From: SAR324 cluster bacterium
GTDB lineage: Bacteria; SAR324; NAC60-12
Assembly: GCA_015232315.1 (NCBI GenBank)
Contig: JADFZZ010000017.1
Span: 1 to 64,000, forward strand
Direction of reading: 5' to 3'
DNA: 64,000 bases
Positions 1 through 8,265 of the stretch are shown here, piece by piece (position 1 is the first letter of the stretch; each line of letters begins with the position of its first letter). A program made the position numbers and the translations under genes. The notes beneath the pieces were generated by a model. The model made no database searches. It was not told the DNA's origin and saw only the letters and a program-made list of their open reading frames with translations.

Positions 1-149
1 TCTCCTTTATTTCATACATTGATTACAAATCGTTGTATTGTTTTCATGTGATCTCCTCATATCCGTATCATACATCAACCAATGAAGAAAATGCCATGAT
101 AACTTTGGTGATTTATTGGATCGAACGTCTAAATCAGGCTTTTCGCGCG

Positions 150-593
150 CTAGCGTGAAATAGCCTGCATTTTCTTGTTGGAGTCCTTTTCCTTTGCTTC
201 ATTAATTCGGATGGTCGCCGGATACTCACCACCTTTGATCTGATGCTCGGATATGGTCAGAGTCCCGGTAACAGTCAGGACTGCGTCACTCTTGAGGGGG
301 GAAGCCGAACGCAGGTATGTCCAAAGACCAGATGGAAGACGTTCGCCGGATACGGCATCGACCTTGAGTATCTGGCCTTTGCTCTGAAAGACCTGCGTTC
401 CGGTTAGCTGGTCTTTGTAGGACTCGGACACTGGAGCAAAGACTCTGACAACGGCAACCACGTTGCTACCGTTTTGCGGGTGGGACGCTTGCCATTTGGC
501 TGGAATCTGCAGTTCATTACTGTTGCCGCCTCGCGATGCCGCACAGCCGCAAAGCAAAGCGGTGAGAATTGAGATGCTGATTGTTTGTCTCAT
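150..593 (-). CDS. hypothetical lipoprotein
   Basis: 147-residue protein. The N-terminus is a short hydrophobic signal ending in a lipobox (L-C-G-C, Cys17), so it is probably a lipid-anchored periplasmic or outer-membrane protein. The mature part has no motif I recognise; it looks like a small beta-rich domain with alternating hydrophobic residues and a charged C-terminal tail. It is divergent from the integron-type integrase at 823, which is the place and orientation a first gene cassette would occupy, but I see no convincing attC downstream of it, so cassette status is unproven. The stop codon lies inside an imperfect hairpin (about 142-160). Confidence 0.6.
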   Translation of the reverse strand: MRQTISISILTALLCGCAASRGGNSNELQIPAKWQASHPQNGSNVVAVVRVFAPVSESYKDQLTGTQVFQSKGQILKVDAVSGERLPSGLWTYLRSASPLKSDAVLTVTGTLTISEHQIKGGEYPATIRINEAKEKDSNKKMQAISR

Positions 594-660
594 CTTATGA
601 CTCCAACAGAGTAATCAGAGGACTTTTTCCATGATATCAGAACTTATAGATGACTAATTT

Positions 661-774
661 GTCTACTTATTACCACTATTAGTCCGCTAAACATGGAAAA
701 CCTGTCCACTTATTACAGTTTTGTTTAGATTTTTCCGCTTATTGTGTTATTAATCCGCTAAAGATGGAAAGTCT
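661..774. repeat. degenerate direct repeats upstream of the integrase gene
   Basis: The spacer between the lipoprotein gene and the integrase holds two related blocks about 71 bp apart. One block contains AGTCCGCTAAACATGGAAAA (682-701), the other AATCCGCTAAAGATGGAAA (753-771). A second element, GTCYACTTATTAC, occurs at 661-673 and 704-716, with a weaker third copy around 733-744. Direct repeats next to an integron-type integrase gene are where attI and integrase-binding repeats, or the integrase promoter and operator, would be expected. The role is inference. Confidence 0.5.
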
Positions 775-822
775 CTTCCAAAAGAAAACTCCCCATGACC
801 ACATCATTAACAAAGAAGACCG

Positions 823-1821
823 ATGAAGTCCACAAAAAAAACAGGCATATTTCGTCCAAATCCAGAATTAAAGTTGATGGAGCAAGTTCGGGAAGTATTG
901 CGTTATCATCATTACGCGTATCGCACAGAACAAACGTATTGCCAATGGATTTTACGGTACATTCATTTTTATGGCGGAAAAACGCATCCTAAAGATTTGG
1001 GGGCAAAACAGGTGGAACGATTTCTTTCTGATCTGGCGGTCAATGGTCAGGTGGTAGCCTCCACTCAGCGTCAGGCGTTGAATGCTCTGGTCTTTCTCTA
1101 TCGGGAAGTTCTGGATATTTCACTCGATGCGGAAATTGCGCCGATGCGCTCAAAAAAAGAAACACATCCTCCAACCGTCTTGACCAAAGAAGAGGTTCGG
1201 AAGCTTTTGCTGAAGATGAACGGTACCCACTTGTTGATGGCAAAACTGCTTTATGGGGGGGGATTACGTTTGATGGAATGCATTCGGTTACGGATTCAAG
1301 ATGTGGATTTCGGGCAGAACAAAATCTTTATTCGCGGAGGAAAAGGCGGAAAAGACCGGGTGACCATTTTACCTCAGAATATCAGGGATGAACTTAAATC
1401 TCACATTGACCGCGTGGTTTCGCTACATCATCAGGATCTGGAAGCAGGTTTTGGAGAAGTCTATCTTCCCAATGCTCTGGGGAAAAAATATCCTCAGGGA
1501 GCCAGAGAAACTGTATGGCAATATGTTTTTCCCGGAAAACAGCGCTCCATTGATCCACGTTCAGGAAAAGAAATGAGGCATCATGTTCTGGAATCAGGAC
1601 TGCAAAAAGCGGTGAAAAATGCCGCCAGAGAAGCAGGAATTCATAAACGTGTCGGTTGTCACACCTTACGGCATAGTTTTGCCACCCATATGCTGGAAAA
1701 TGGCGTTAACATTCGAACTCTTCAGGAATTATTGGGACATGCCGATGTCAAAACGACAGAACTTTATACACATGTGATGCAACATAATCTGAATGTACTC
1801 AAGAGTCCTCTGGATCAATGA
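823..1821 (+). CDS. intI: integron-type tyrosine recombinase (integron integrase)
   Basis: 332 residues, normal for IntI. The N-terminal SAM-like core-binding domain (about 15-100) is followed by the catalytic domain. The visible tyrosine-recombinase residues are Arg in GGGLRLMECIRLR, Lys in the RGGKGGKDR stretch, the HTLRHSFATH box, LLGHADVKTT and the nucleophile Tyr in ELYTHV. Between the catalytic boxes sits the extra IntI-specific segment (residues about 200-265, with YVFPGKQRS, DPRSG and RHH), which separates integron integrases from XerC/XerD. It would recombine attI with attC sites. Repeats lie upstream; no cassette array with recognisable attC is in view, so this may be a lone or decayed integron end. 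Confidence 0.93.
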   Translation: MKSTKKTGIFRPNPELKLMEQVREVLRYHHYAYRTEQTYCQWILRYIHFYGGKTHPKDLGAKQVERFLSDLAVNGQVVASTQRQALNALVFLYREVLDISLDAEIAPMRSKKETHPPTVLTKEEVRKLLLKMNGTHLLMAKLLYGGGLRLMECIRLRIQDVDFGQNKIFIRGGKGGKDRVTILPQNIRDELKSHIDRVVSLHHQDLEAGFGEVYLPNALGKKYPQGARETVWQYVFPGKQRSIDPRSGKEMRHHVLESGLQKAVKNAAREAGIHKRVGCHTLRHSFATHMLENGVNIRTLQELLGHADVKTTELYTHVMQHNLNVLKSPLDQ

Positions 1822-1829
1822 GAGGACTC
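1803..1829. terminator. hairpin over the integrase stop codon
   Basis: Perfect 9-bp inverted repeat GAGTCCTCT / AGAGGACTC with a 9-nt loop, overlapping the integrase stop codon, in the 27-bp gap before the convergent aceF end. There is no T-run, so intrinsic termination is uncertain; the convergent position fits a bidirectional transcript-end hairpin. Confidence 0.45.
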
Positions 1830-1848
1830 CATCAAGTCTGGCCCGCAA

Positions 1849-3495
1849 TTACCCCATCAATGAAATAATAAACGGACTTTCCAGCACTTCCACAACATAT
1901 TTCAGAAATCGGGCCGCATCGGCACCATCAATGACACGGTGATCATAGGACAGCGAAAGCGGCATCATGAGTGCCGGTTCAAAGGTTCCATTTTTATAGA
2001 CCGGTTCCATGGAACTCTTGGAAACACCAAGGATGGAGGTTTCAGGCCAGTTGACAATCGGGGTGAATCCGGTGCCGGCGATTCCTCCCAGATTGGTCAC
2101 AGTGATGCATCCGCCCTGCATATCAGAGGGTGACAGTTTTTTCGCACGGGCTTTTTTGGAAAACTCACTCAATTCACTGGAAATCGTGAACAGATTTTTC
2201 TGGTCGGCATTCCGGATCACAGGAACCACCAGGCCATTGGGGGTTTCGACCGCGACACCGATATTGCGGTAATGTTTCTGCACAATGGCCATGTTTTCCA
2301 TATCCACCGCCGTATTGAACTGCGGATATTTTTGCAGAGCCATCGCCAGCACCTTGATCAGAATTCCGGTGATTGTTAAATTGGAGCCTTCGGCTTCCAG
2401 CATGGGTTTGAATTGTTTGCGCAATGCTTCAATCTGAGTGATGTTGGCTTTGTCAAACTGGGTCACATGCGGAATGGTATTCCAGGCAGTGGTCATGTTT
2501 CGGGCAGTGGCTTCCCGGATGTTGCTCATCTTGATCCGTTCCACCTTGCCGAATTTTGAAAAATCGGGAAGCGGCGGAGAACTCATGCCGGTTACAGAGG
2601 CGCCACGCCGTTTGGTGTGCAGTTCCCGTGAATAATGTTTCACATCCTCTTTGGAAATTCTTCCATGAGGCCCCGAACCGGGAACCTGAGCGATATCCAC
2701 GCCAATTTCACGGGCAAATCTGCGGGTTCCCGGAGACGCGGGCACAACTTTTCCAGGACGGCTCACTGGCGATACGGTTGGTTTTTCCATGACCAGTGGT
2801 TCCCGTTGAGGCTGTTTTTCCGCCCTGGCTGATTGTGGTTGGGGTGTTTTGACAGGTTCTGTTTTGTCTGCTTCCCGGCTGATTTCAACCTCAGCCAGCA
2901 ACTGTCCAGCCCGCACCTTGTCTCCAATGGCGACAAACAGTGATTTTACGGTTCCGTTCAAGGTGGAGGGAATTTCAAAAGTCGCCTTGTCTGATTCGGC
3001 TTCCACCACAGGGGTGTTCACATTGATTTTTTGCCCTGCCGAAATCAGAATCGATGTGATCTGAGCCTCGACAATGCTGTCCCCCAGATCCGGTGTTTTG
3101 AGTTGTTCCACCACAGGACCATCGTCTTTTTTCAGATTGTAGGCTGGTGTCGAAGGTGCCGCTTTACGGGATTCATCCTGAACGGGAGGTGTTGATGCCG
3201 ACGCCGGAGCTTGCTTTGAAGCAACAGGTTTGGCAGGAGCAGACGATTCTGCGGCTTCAGCGGTTTCAAGCGTCATGAGGCTGGCACCAATTTCGATATG
3301 ATCGCCGGTTTTCACCAATATTTTTACGATTTTGCCCGCAATATCGCAGGGCACTTCCACAGTTGCTTTGTCAGTTTCAATTTCAATAACAGGGTCATTC
3401 ACCTGAAGTGTGTCACCGGGTGCGACCAATATATTGATCACATCTCCACCCTTGATGCCATCCCCCAGATCAGGCAGTTTGAATTCTTTAGCCAT
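1849..3495 (-). CDS. aceF: pyruvate dehydrogenase E2, dihydrolipoamide acetyltransferase
   Basis: Transfers the acetyl group from E1-bound intermediates to CoA via lipoyl arms. 548 residues. Two N-terminal lipoyl domains are visible, each with the lipoylated lysine in a DKAT motif (DKATVEVP and DKATFEIP), separated by Ala/Pro-rich linkers. A peripheral subunit-binding domain follows (around residues 250-290, TRRFAREIG ... GRISKEDV). The C-terminal catalytic domain ends with the active-site box DHRVIDG. The ATG at 3495 is preferred over an upstream in-frame TTG because an AAGGA ribosome site lies 9 nt before it. Last gene of the lpdA-aceE-aceF operon. Confidence 0.96.
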   Translation of the reverse strand: MAKEFKLPDLGDGIKGGDVINILVAPGDTLQVNDPVIEIETDKATVEVPCDIAGKIVKILVKTGDHIEIGASLMTLETAEAAESSAPAKPVASKQAPASASTPPVQDESRKAAPSTPAYNLKKDDGPVVEQLKTPDLGDSIVEAQITSILISAGQKINVNTPVVEAESDKATFEIPSTLNGTVKSLFVAIGDKVRAGQLLAEVEISREADKTEPVKTPQPQSARAEKQPQREPLVMEKPTVSPVSRPGKVVPASPGTRRFAREIGVDIAQVPGSGPHGRISKEDVKHYSRELHTKRRGASVTGMSSPPLPDFSKFGKVERIKMSNIREATARNMTTAWNTIPHVTQFDKANITQIEALRKQFKPMLEAEGSNLTITGILIKVLAMALQKYPQFNTAVDMENMAIVQKHYRNIGVAVETPNGLVVPVIRNADQKNLFTISSELSEFSKKARAKKLSPSDMQGGCITVTNLGGIAGTGFTPIVNWPETSILGVSKSSMEPVYKNGTFEPALMMPLSLSYDHRVIDGADAARFLKYVVEVLESPFIISLMG

Positions 3496-3614
3496 TGCAG
3501 CATTTCCTTTCAAAAAATAATGATGAATTGTAACTTTCAGTCACAAAGGCACAGAAGATTTGTATGGCTTCACCTCTGTACCTTTCATGTTCAAAGACGC
3601 GGTGTGTGTTCAAT

Positions 3615-6287
3615 TTAAGCCAGTGACATGGGATCCCGTTTGTCAGAACGAATTTCCAGATCTTTAGCGGCTTGCTGAAGCACTTTTTTGTTCAGTTCAC
3701 CTTTTCTGACCAGCGCGCCCAAGGCCGCATAAACCATGTGCCGGGCATCCACTTCAAAATGATCTCTCAGGGCTGTTCGTGTCTCACTCATGCCAAACCC
3801 GTCTGTTCCCAGTGAAATCATGGTTTGGGGGACCCATTTTTCGATCGAATCCGGCAGTGCTTTCATATAATCACTGGAAGCAACGACCACGGAGCCTGAT
3901 TCATTTTTCAGAACTTGTGTCACATAGGGAATTTTTTCCGGTTCCAGCGGATTGAGCAGGTTCCAGCGGTCACAGTCCAGTCCGTCGCGTCTGAGTTCTC
4001 CATAGGAAGTCACACTCCACACATCCGCGGTGACTTTATATTTTTCCAGAATGGTTTGGGCTTCCAGAGCAGAATTGATGAGGCTTCCGCTACCAAACAA
4101 GTGGACATGAACCGCTCCGGGCTTCACTTTTTTAAGTTTGTAAATTCCCTTGAGAATGCCCTCTTCAACGCCTTCAGGCATTGCCGGATGCTCATAGTTT
4201 TCATTGCAAACCGTGAGGTAATAGAACACGTTCTGCTGTTCCACATACATTCTGCGCAGACCATCTTTGAGAATCACCGCGAGTTCATAGGAAAAGGATG
4301 GATCATAGGTGATCAGGTTGGGAATGGTGCTTGCCAGAACATGGCTGTGTCCATCCTGATGCTGAAGTCCTTCGCCGTTGAGGGTCGTCCGTCCGGAGGT
4401 GCCTCCGATCAGAAATCCGCGGCACATCAAATCCCCCGCGGCCCACGCCAGATCGCCCACACGCTGGAACCCGAACATGGAATAAAAGGTGTAAAACGGA
4501 ATCATCGGAATTCCATTGGTCGCATAAGAACATCCTGCCGCGATGAAGGACGACATCGCACCGGCTTCATTGATGCCTTCTTCAAGAATCTGTCCATCGG
4601 TGGATTCCTTGTAATACAGCAACGTGTCTGAATCCACCGGGGAATACAATTGTCCTTTGGAGGCGTAAATTCCATAGGCGCGGAACAGGCTTTCCATGCC
4701 AAAGGTCCGTGCCTCATCAGGAACAATAGGCACAATATATTTGCCGATTTCCTTATCTTTCATGAGTTTGGTGAGCATTCTGACATAGACCATTGTGGTG
4801 GAAACCTCCCGCCCTTCAGAGCCTTTATGAAACTCTTCAAACACCTTGTCTTCAGGCAATTTCAGGGAAATGCACTGTGACATTCTCCGTGGCAGGGATC
4901 CACCGAGTTTTTCGCGTTGGGCACGCATATACTGCATTTCAGGACTGTCTTGCGGCGGCATATAAAAAGGCGCGTCCGCCACATCTTTGTCTGACAACGG
5001 AATGGAAAAACGGGTACGGAATTTTCTAAGTTCGGCTTCTGTCAGCTTTTTTTGCGAATGCGTGATGTTTTTGGCTTCCGCGCTTTCGCCCAAACCATAG
5101 CCTTTGACGGTTTTGGCCAGAATGACCGTTGGGCCATGGTGATATTCAGTCGCGGCCTGATAAGCGGCGAAAATTTTGTAGGGATCATGTCCGCCCCGAT
5201 TGAGTTTCATCAGGTCCTCATCGGTCATGTGCGCCACCAATTTGGCCAGTTCAGGATATTTTCCAAAAAAATGTTCCCGCACATACGACGGTGGTTCCAC
5301 CGAATATTTCTGATAATCCCCATCCACGGCTTCCATGGCTCGTTTTGCCAGAATTCCATGTTCATCACGGGCAAATAACTGATTCCATCTCCGGCCCCAG
5401 ATCACCTTGAGGACATTCCAACCCGCGCCGCGAAAATGACCTTCCAGTTCCTGAATGATTTTTCCATTGCCCCGCACAGGCCCATCCAGTCGCTGAAGGT
5501 TGCAATTGACCACGAAAATCAGATTATCGAGTTTTTCACGTCCGGCCAGACCAATCGCGCCTAAAGATTCCGGTTCATCGCTTTCACCATCGCCCATGAA
5601 GCACCAGACTTTGCCGCCATTTTTAGGTTTGAGTCCGCGGTCTTCCAGATAGCGATTGAAGCGGGCGTGATAAATGGCCATCAACGGTCCCAGTCCCATG
5701 GACACTGTGGGGAATTGCCAGAAATCGCGCATCAATCGGGGATGCGGGTAAGAGGAAAGTCCGCCGCCGGGATGCAGTTCTTTTCTGAAATTATTCAATT
5801 GTTGCTCGGTAAGACGGCCTTCCAGAAAGGCGCGGGCGTAAATTCCGGGAGCTACGTGCCCCTGAAAGTAAATCGAATCGCCCCCATATTCCGGAGAACG
5901 GGCACGGAAAAAATGATTGAAGCCAACCTCATACAGGGTGGCACATGAAGCGAAGGAGGAAATGTGTCCCCCGACATCCGAGCCGTCACGCTGGGCACGA
6001 ATCACCATGGCCATGGCATTCCAGCGAATATAACTGCGAATCATCCATTCCAGATTGACATTACCGGGATAAGCCGGTTCTTCTTCCGTCGGAATGGTGT
6101 TCATGTAGGGGGTGTGCGCTGAATACGTGAATCGCAATCCTTTTTGAAACGCATGATGCTGTAAAGACTGAATCAGAAATCTGGCCCGGCCTGTTCCTTC
6201 TTTTTCCAGAACATAATCCAGCGATTCCAGCCATTCAACCAATTCAAGTTCTTCCTCTTCGTTTCTCGTTTTATTTTCGGGAGCCAT
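3615..6287 (-). CDS. aceE: pyruvate dehydrogenase E1 component, homodimeric type
   Basis: Thiamine-diphosphate-dependent decarboxylation of pyruvate and reductive acetylation of the E2 lipoyl group. 890 residues, the size of the homodimeric AceE family. The ThDP-binding motif is seen as GDGESDEPES followed by NCNLQRLDGPVRGN. Other AceE hallmarks are GHVAPGIYARAFLEGRL near residue 150, and GTSGRTTLNGEGLQHQDGHS in the C-terminal half. An in-frame ATG lies 30 nt upstream, but the start at 6287 has AGGA at a 7-nt spacing and gives the usual N-terminus. It sits between lpdA and aceF. Confidence 0.97.
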   Translation of the reverse strand: MAPENKTRNEEEELELVEWLESLDYVLEKEGTGRARFLIQSLQHHAFQKGLRFTYSAHTPYMNTIPTEEEPAYPGNVNLEWMIRSYIRWNAMAMVIRAQRDGSDVGGHISSFASCATLYEVGFNHFFRARSPEYGGDSIYFQGHVAPGIYARAFLEGRLTEQQLNNFRKELHPGGGLSSYPHPRLMRDFWQFPTVSMGLGPLMAIYHARFNRYLEDRGLKPKNGGKVWCFMGDGESDEPESLGAIGLAGREKLDNLIFVVNCNLQRLDGPVRGNGKIIQELEGHFRGAGWNVLKVIWGRRWNQLFARDEHGILAKRAMEAVDGDYQKYSVEPPSYVREHFFGKYPELAKLVAHMTDEDLMKLNRGGHDPYKIFAAYQAATEYHHGPTVILAKTVKGYGLGESAEAKNITHSQKKLTEAELRKFRTRFSIPLSDKDVADAPFYMPPQDSPEMQYMRAQREKLGGSLPRRMSQCISLKLPEDKVFEEFHKGSEGREVSTTMVYVRMLTKLMKDKEIGKYIVPIVPDEARTFGMESLFRAYGIYASKGQLYSPVDSDTLLYYKESTDGQILEEGINEAGAMSSFIAAGCSYATNGIPMIPFYTFYSMFGFQRVGDLAWAAGDLMCRGFLIGGTSGRTTLNGEGLQHQDGHSHVLASTIPNLITYDPSFSYELAVILKDGLRRMYVEQQNVFYYLTVCNENYEHPAMPEGVEEGILKGIYKLKKVKPGAVHVHLFGSGSLINSALEAQTILEKYKVTADVWSVTSYGELRRDGLDCDRWNLLNPLEPEKIPYVTQVLKNESGSVVVASSDYMKALPDSIEKWVPQTMISLGTDGFGMSETRTALRDHFEVDARHMVYAALGALVRKGELNKKVLQQAAKDLEIRSDKRDPMSLA

Positions 6288-6374
6288 AGTGTGATCCTGT
6301 TCAAAAATTTTATTCATTAAACCAATTTTCTGTATCCAGATGTGGGACGCGGAAAATTTTATGTGATTCTGCCT

Positions 6375-6402
6375 GTAGGGGCGATTCGCGAATCGCCCCT
6401 AC
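6375..6402. repeat. 28-bp perfect palindrome (GTAGGGGCGA...TCGCCCCTAC)
   Basis: Perfect self-complementary 28 bp in the lpdA-aceE intergenic gap; the centre is TTCGCGAA. A second, arm-shortened copy lies at about 6460-6483 because of the local tandem duplication. A sister palindrome with the same arms but a different centre lies at 44304-44331. This looks like a dispersed REP-like or bidirectional-terminator-like element. Confidence 0.8.
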
Positions 6403-6542
6403 ATCGTTTGTGAAAAAAACGTATGTTTCACCCCTACGTCATTTGTTAAAAATATGGATAGGCGATTCGCGAATCGCCCCTACATCGTTTGTGAAAAAAA
6501 CGTATGTTTCACCCCTACGTCATTTGTTAAAAATATGGATAG
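6381..6542. repeat. exact 81-bp tandem duplication covering the lpdA 3' end
   Basis: 6381-6461 and 6462-6542 are identical over 81 bp. The unit contains most of a palindrome, a GTGAAA/TTTCAC inverted pair, a CCCCTACG half-arm and the last codons plus stop of lpdA (reading ...HIFNK-stop on the minus strand). The copy nearer aceE therefore carries an untranslated duplicate of the lpdA tail. Sequence identity implies a recent event. Confidence 0.9.
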
Positions 6543-7923
6543 CTTTTTTCAAGGCCGCGGCGGCGGCTTCCATGTGTCCTTCACTGAAACTGGGATGCGG
6601 ATGGATGGTCAACGCGACATCTTCCAGGGTTGCGCCCATTTCAATCGCCAGGGTTGCTTCCGCAATCATTTCTGAGGCCTTGTAGGAAACAATGGTTGCG
6701 CCAAGGATTCGGTCATCAGCGGCGTCAGCCACATATTTCACATACCCCAGCGCTTCATTGGTGGTGAGTGAGCGGCCCAGTGCGGCGATCGGGAATTTTC
6801 CGACTTTTATGGGAATATCCCGGGCGAGGGCCTGTTCTTCCAGCAAGCCGGCGTTAGCCACTTCCGGTTTGGTATAAACCACGTCAGGAATAATCCGGAG
6901 GTCCTCTCTTGAGGCTTTTTCTCCGGAAATGATTTCAGCGGCAAGCACACCTTCGGCTGTAGCCTTGTGAGCCAGCATGGGGCCATTGATGACATCCCCA
7001 ATCGCATACACATTCGGGAAAATGGTTTGAAGCTGGTCATTGACCGGAATTCTGCCTTTATCCAGTTGCAGTCCCAGAACCTCCAGATTGAGATTGTCAA
7101 AATTGGGTCGTCGCCCCACCGTGACGGCCAACAAATCGGCTTCGAGAATCAGGCTTTTTCCCTCTTTCTCACAAGTCAGCCTGATCCTCTTCCCGGAAGT
7201 GTCGCACGAAACAGCTTTGGTCGAAGTGAAAACATCGCCACCCATTTTTTTAAATTCCCTGGCAACCAATCCCGCGGATTCGGATTCGCAGGTGGGAAGA
7301 ATTCGATCCAGCATTTCCACAATGGTAACTTTGGTGCCAAGTGCCGCATAGACCGTTCCCATTTCCATGCCAATGATTCCACCGCCCAGCATCACCATGG
7401 ATTGTGGAATGGTCTTGAGCGAAAGAAGCCCGGTAGAATCCAGAATTTTTTGCTGATCTACGGGAAAAGGTGGCAGATTGAGGACTTTGGAGCCGGTTGC
7501 CAGAATAATGTTCTGACAGTCGATCCGCACCGGGGAAAGACTGTCAACTTCCACCTGATTGGGTCCCAGCAACTTTCCTGAGCCTTTGATGAGCTGAACC
7601 TTGTTGTTTTTTAGAAGTCCCTGAATTCCCTGCACCAGTTGTTTCACGATCCCGTCTTTCCAGCCAATGGTTTCTGCCCAGTTGATGGTAGGCTCCGCCA
7701 CATGAATTCCCAGCACAGGCGCTTCTTTTTTCATGTGCGTAAAACTGGCTGACGCATGAAGCAGTGCTTTGGAAGGAATACACCCGACATTCAGACAGGT
7801 GCCGCCGACATGTTCTTTTTCAATCAGCACGGTTTCGATACCAAGCTGTCCCAATCGAATGGCCGCGGCGTATCCACCCGGACCACCGCCAATGACTACT
7901 GTATTTGTTTGAATCTGTTCCAT
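6520..7923 (-). CDS. lpdA: dihydrolipoamide dehydrogenase (E3)
   Basis: Reoxidises the dihydrolipoyl arm of E2 with FAD and NAD. 467 residues. The N-terminal FAD-binding GGGPGGYAAA is followed by the redox-active disulfide in GGTCLNVGCIPSKALL. The NAD-binding GGGIIGMEMG lies near residue 180, the second FAD site YAIGDV near 310, and the C-terminal catalytic HPHPSFSE near 440. The ATG at 7923 is chosen because AGGA precedes it by 8 nt; the ORF extends 10 codons further upstream without a ribosome site. First gene of the operon with aceE and aceF. Its last codons are part of a tandem duplication. Confidence 0.97.
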   Translation of the reverse strand: MEQIQTNTVVIGGGPGGYAAAIRLGQLGIETVLIEKEHVGGTCLNVGCIPSKALLHASASFTHMKKEAPVLGIHVAEPTINWAETIGWKDGIVKQLVQGIQGLLKNNKVQLIKGSGKLLGPNQVEVDSLSPVRIDCQNIILATGSKVLNLPPFPVDQQKILDSTGLLSLKTIPQSMVMLGGGIIGMEMGTVYAALGTKVTIVEMLDRILPTCESESAGLVAREFKKMGGDVFTSTKAVSCDTSGKRIRLTCEKEGKSLILEADLLAVTVGRRPNFDNLNLEVLGLQLDKGRIPVNDQLQTIFPNVYAIGDVINGPMLAHKATAEGVLAAEIISGEKASREDLRIIPDVVYTKPEVANAGLLEEQALARDIPIKVGKFPIAALGRSLTTNEALGYVKYVADAADDRILGATIVSYKASEMIAEATLAIEMGATLEDVALTIHPHPSFSEGHMEAAAAALKKAIHIFNK

Positions 7924-8265
7924 GAGATGTCCTGAATTGAATAACAAAAACATAATTGCTTGAACACTTTCTTACATCCGTAACTGGAAACATTGTAATT
8001 GTAAAGGATGAGAAATGAGGAATTTTTGAAAAGATGGGCGTTTGATTCTTGCTTGCGGCATAAGTTCGCCAATATTCAATCATGTGAGCGTTCCATTTCT
8101 TGCTTCAGCATTTGTTTTACGTTATAAACCGAAAAAGTACTCACCATTCTTCATTCCTTATCTGGCTGATGACCACCTCAATAAATATCCGGTCCCTGTG
8201 ACCTTCACCGGACTGGTGCTGGTGTCTCATGAATGGGAACTGGTTTACCGGGGAGCTGTAAGTTG
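7924..8265. other. intergenic region between lpdA and the DUF1302-like gene
   Basis: About 340 bp between divergent genes. It must hold the promoters of both the lpdA operon and the outer-membrane protein gene, but I could not pick convincing -35/-10 pairs. Short reading frames across it have no ribosome site or recognisable composition. Confidence 0.5.

Noticed and set aside
1-149. Possible attC downstream of the lipoprotein gene
   Set aside because: No pair of core sites of the RYYYAAC/GTTRRRY type with complementary inner arms could be found on either strand.
3915-4631. Long plus-strand frame antisense to aceE
   Set aside because: Lies wholly inside a clear aceE and has no ribosome site or family signal; it is a shadow of the coding strand.
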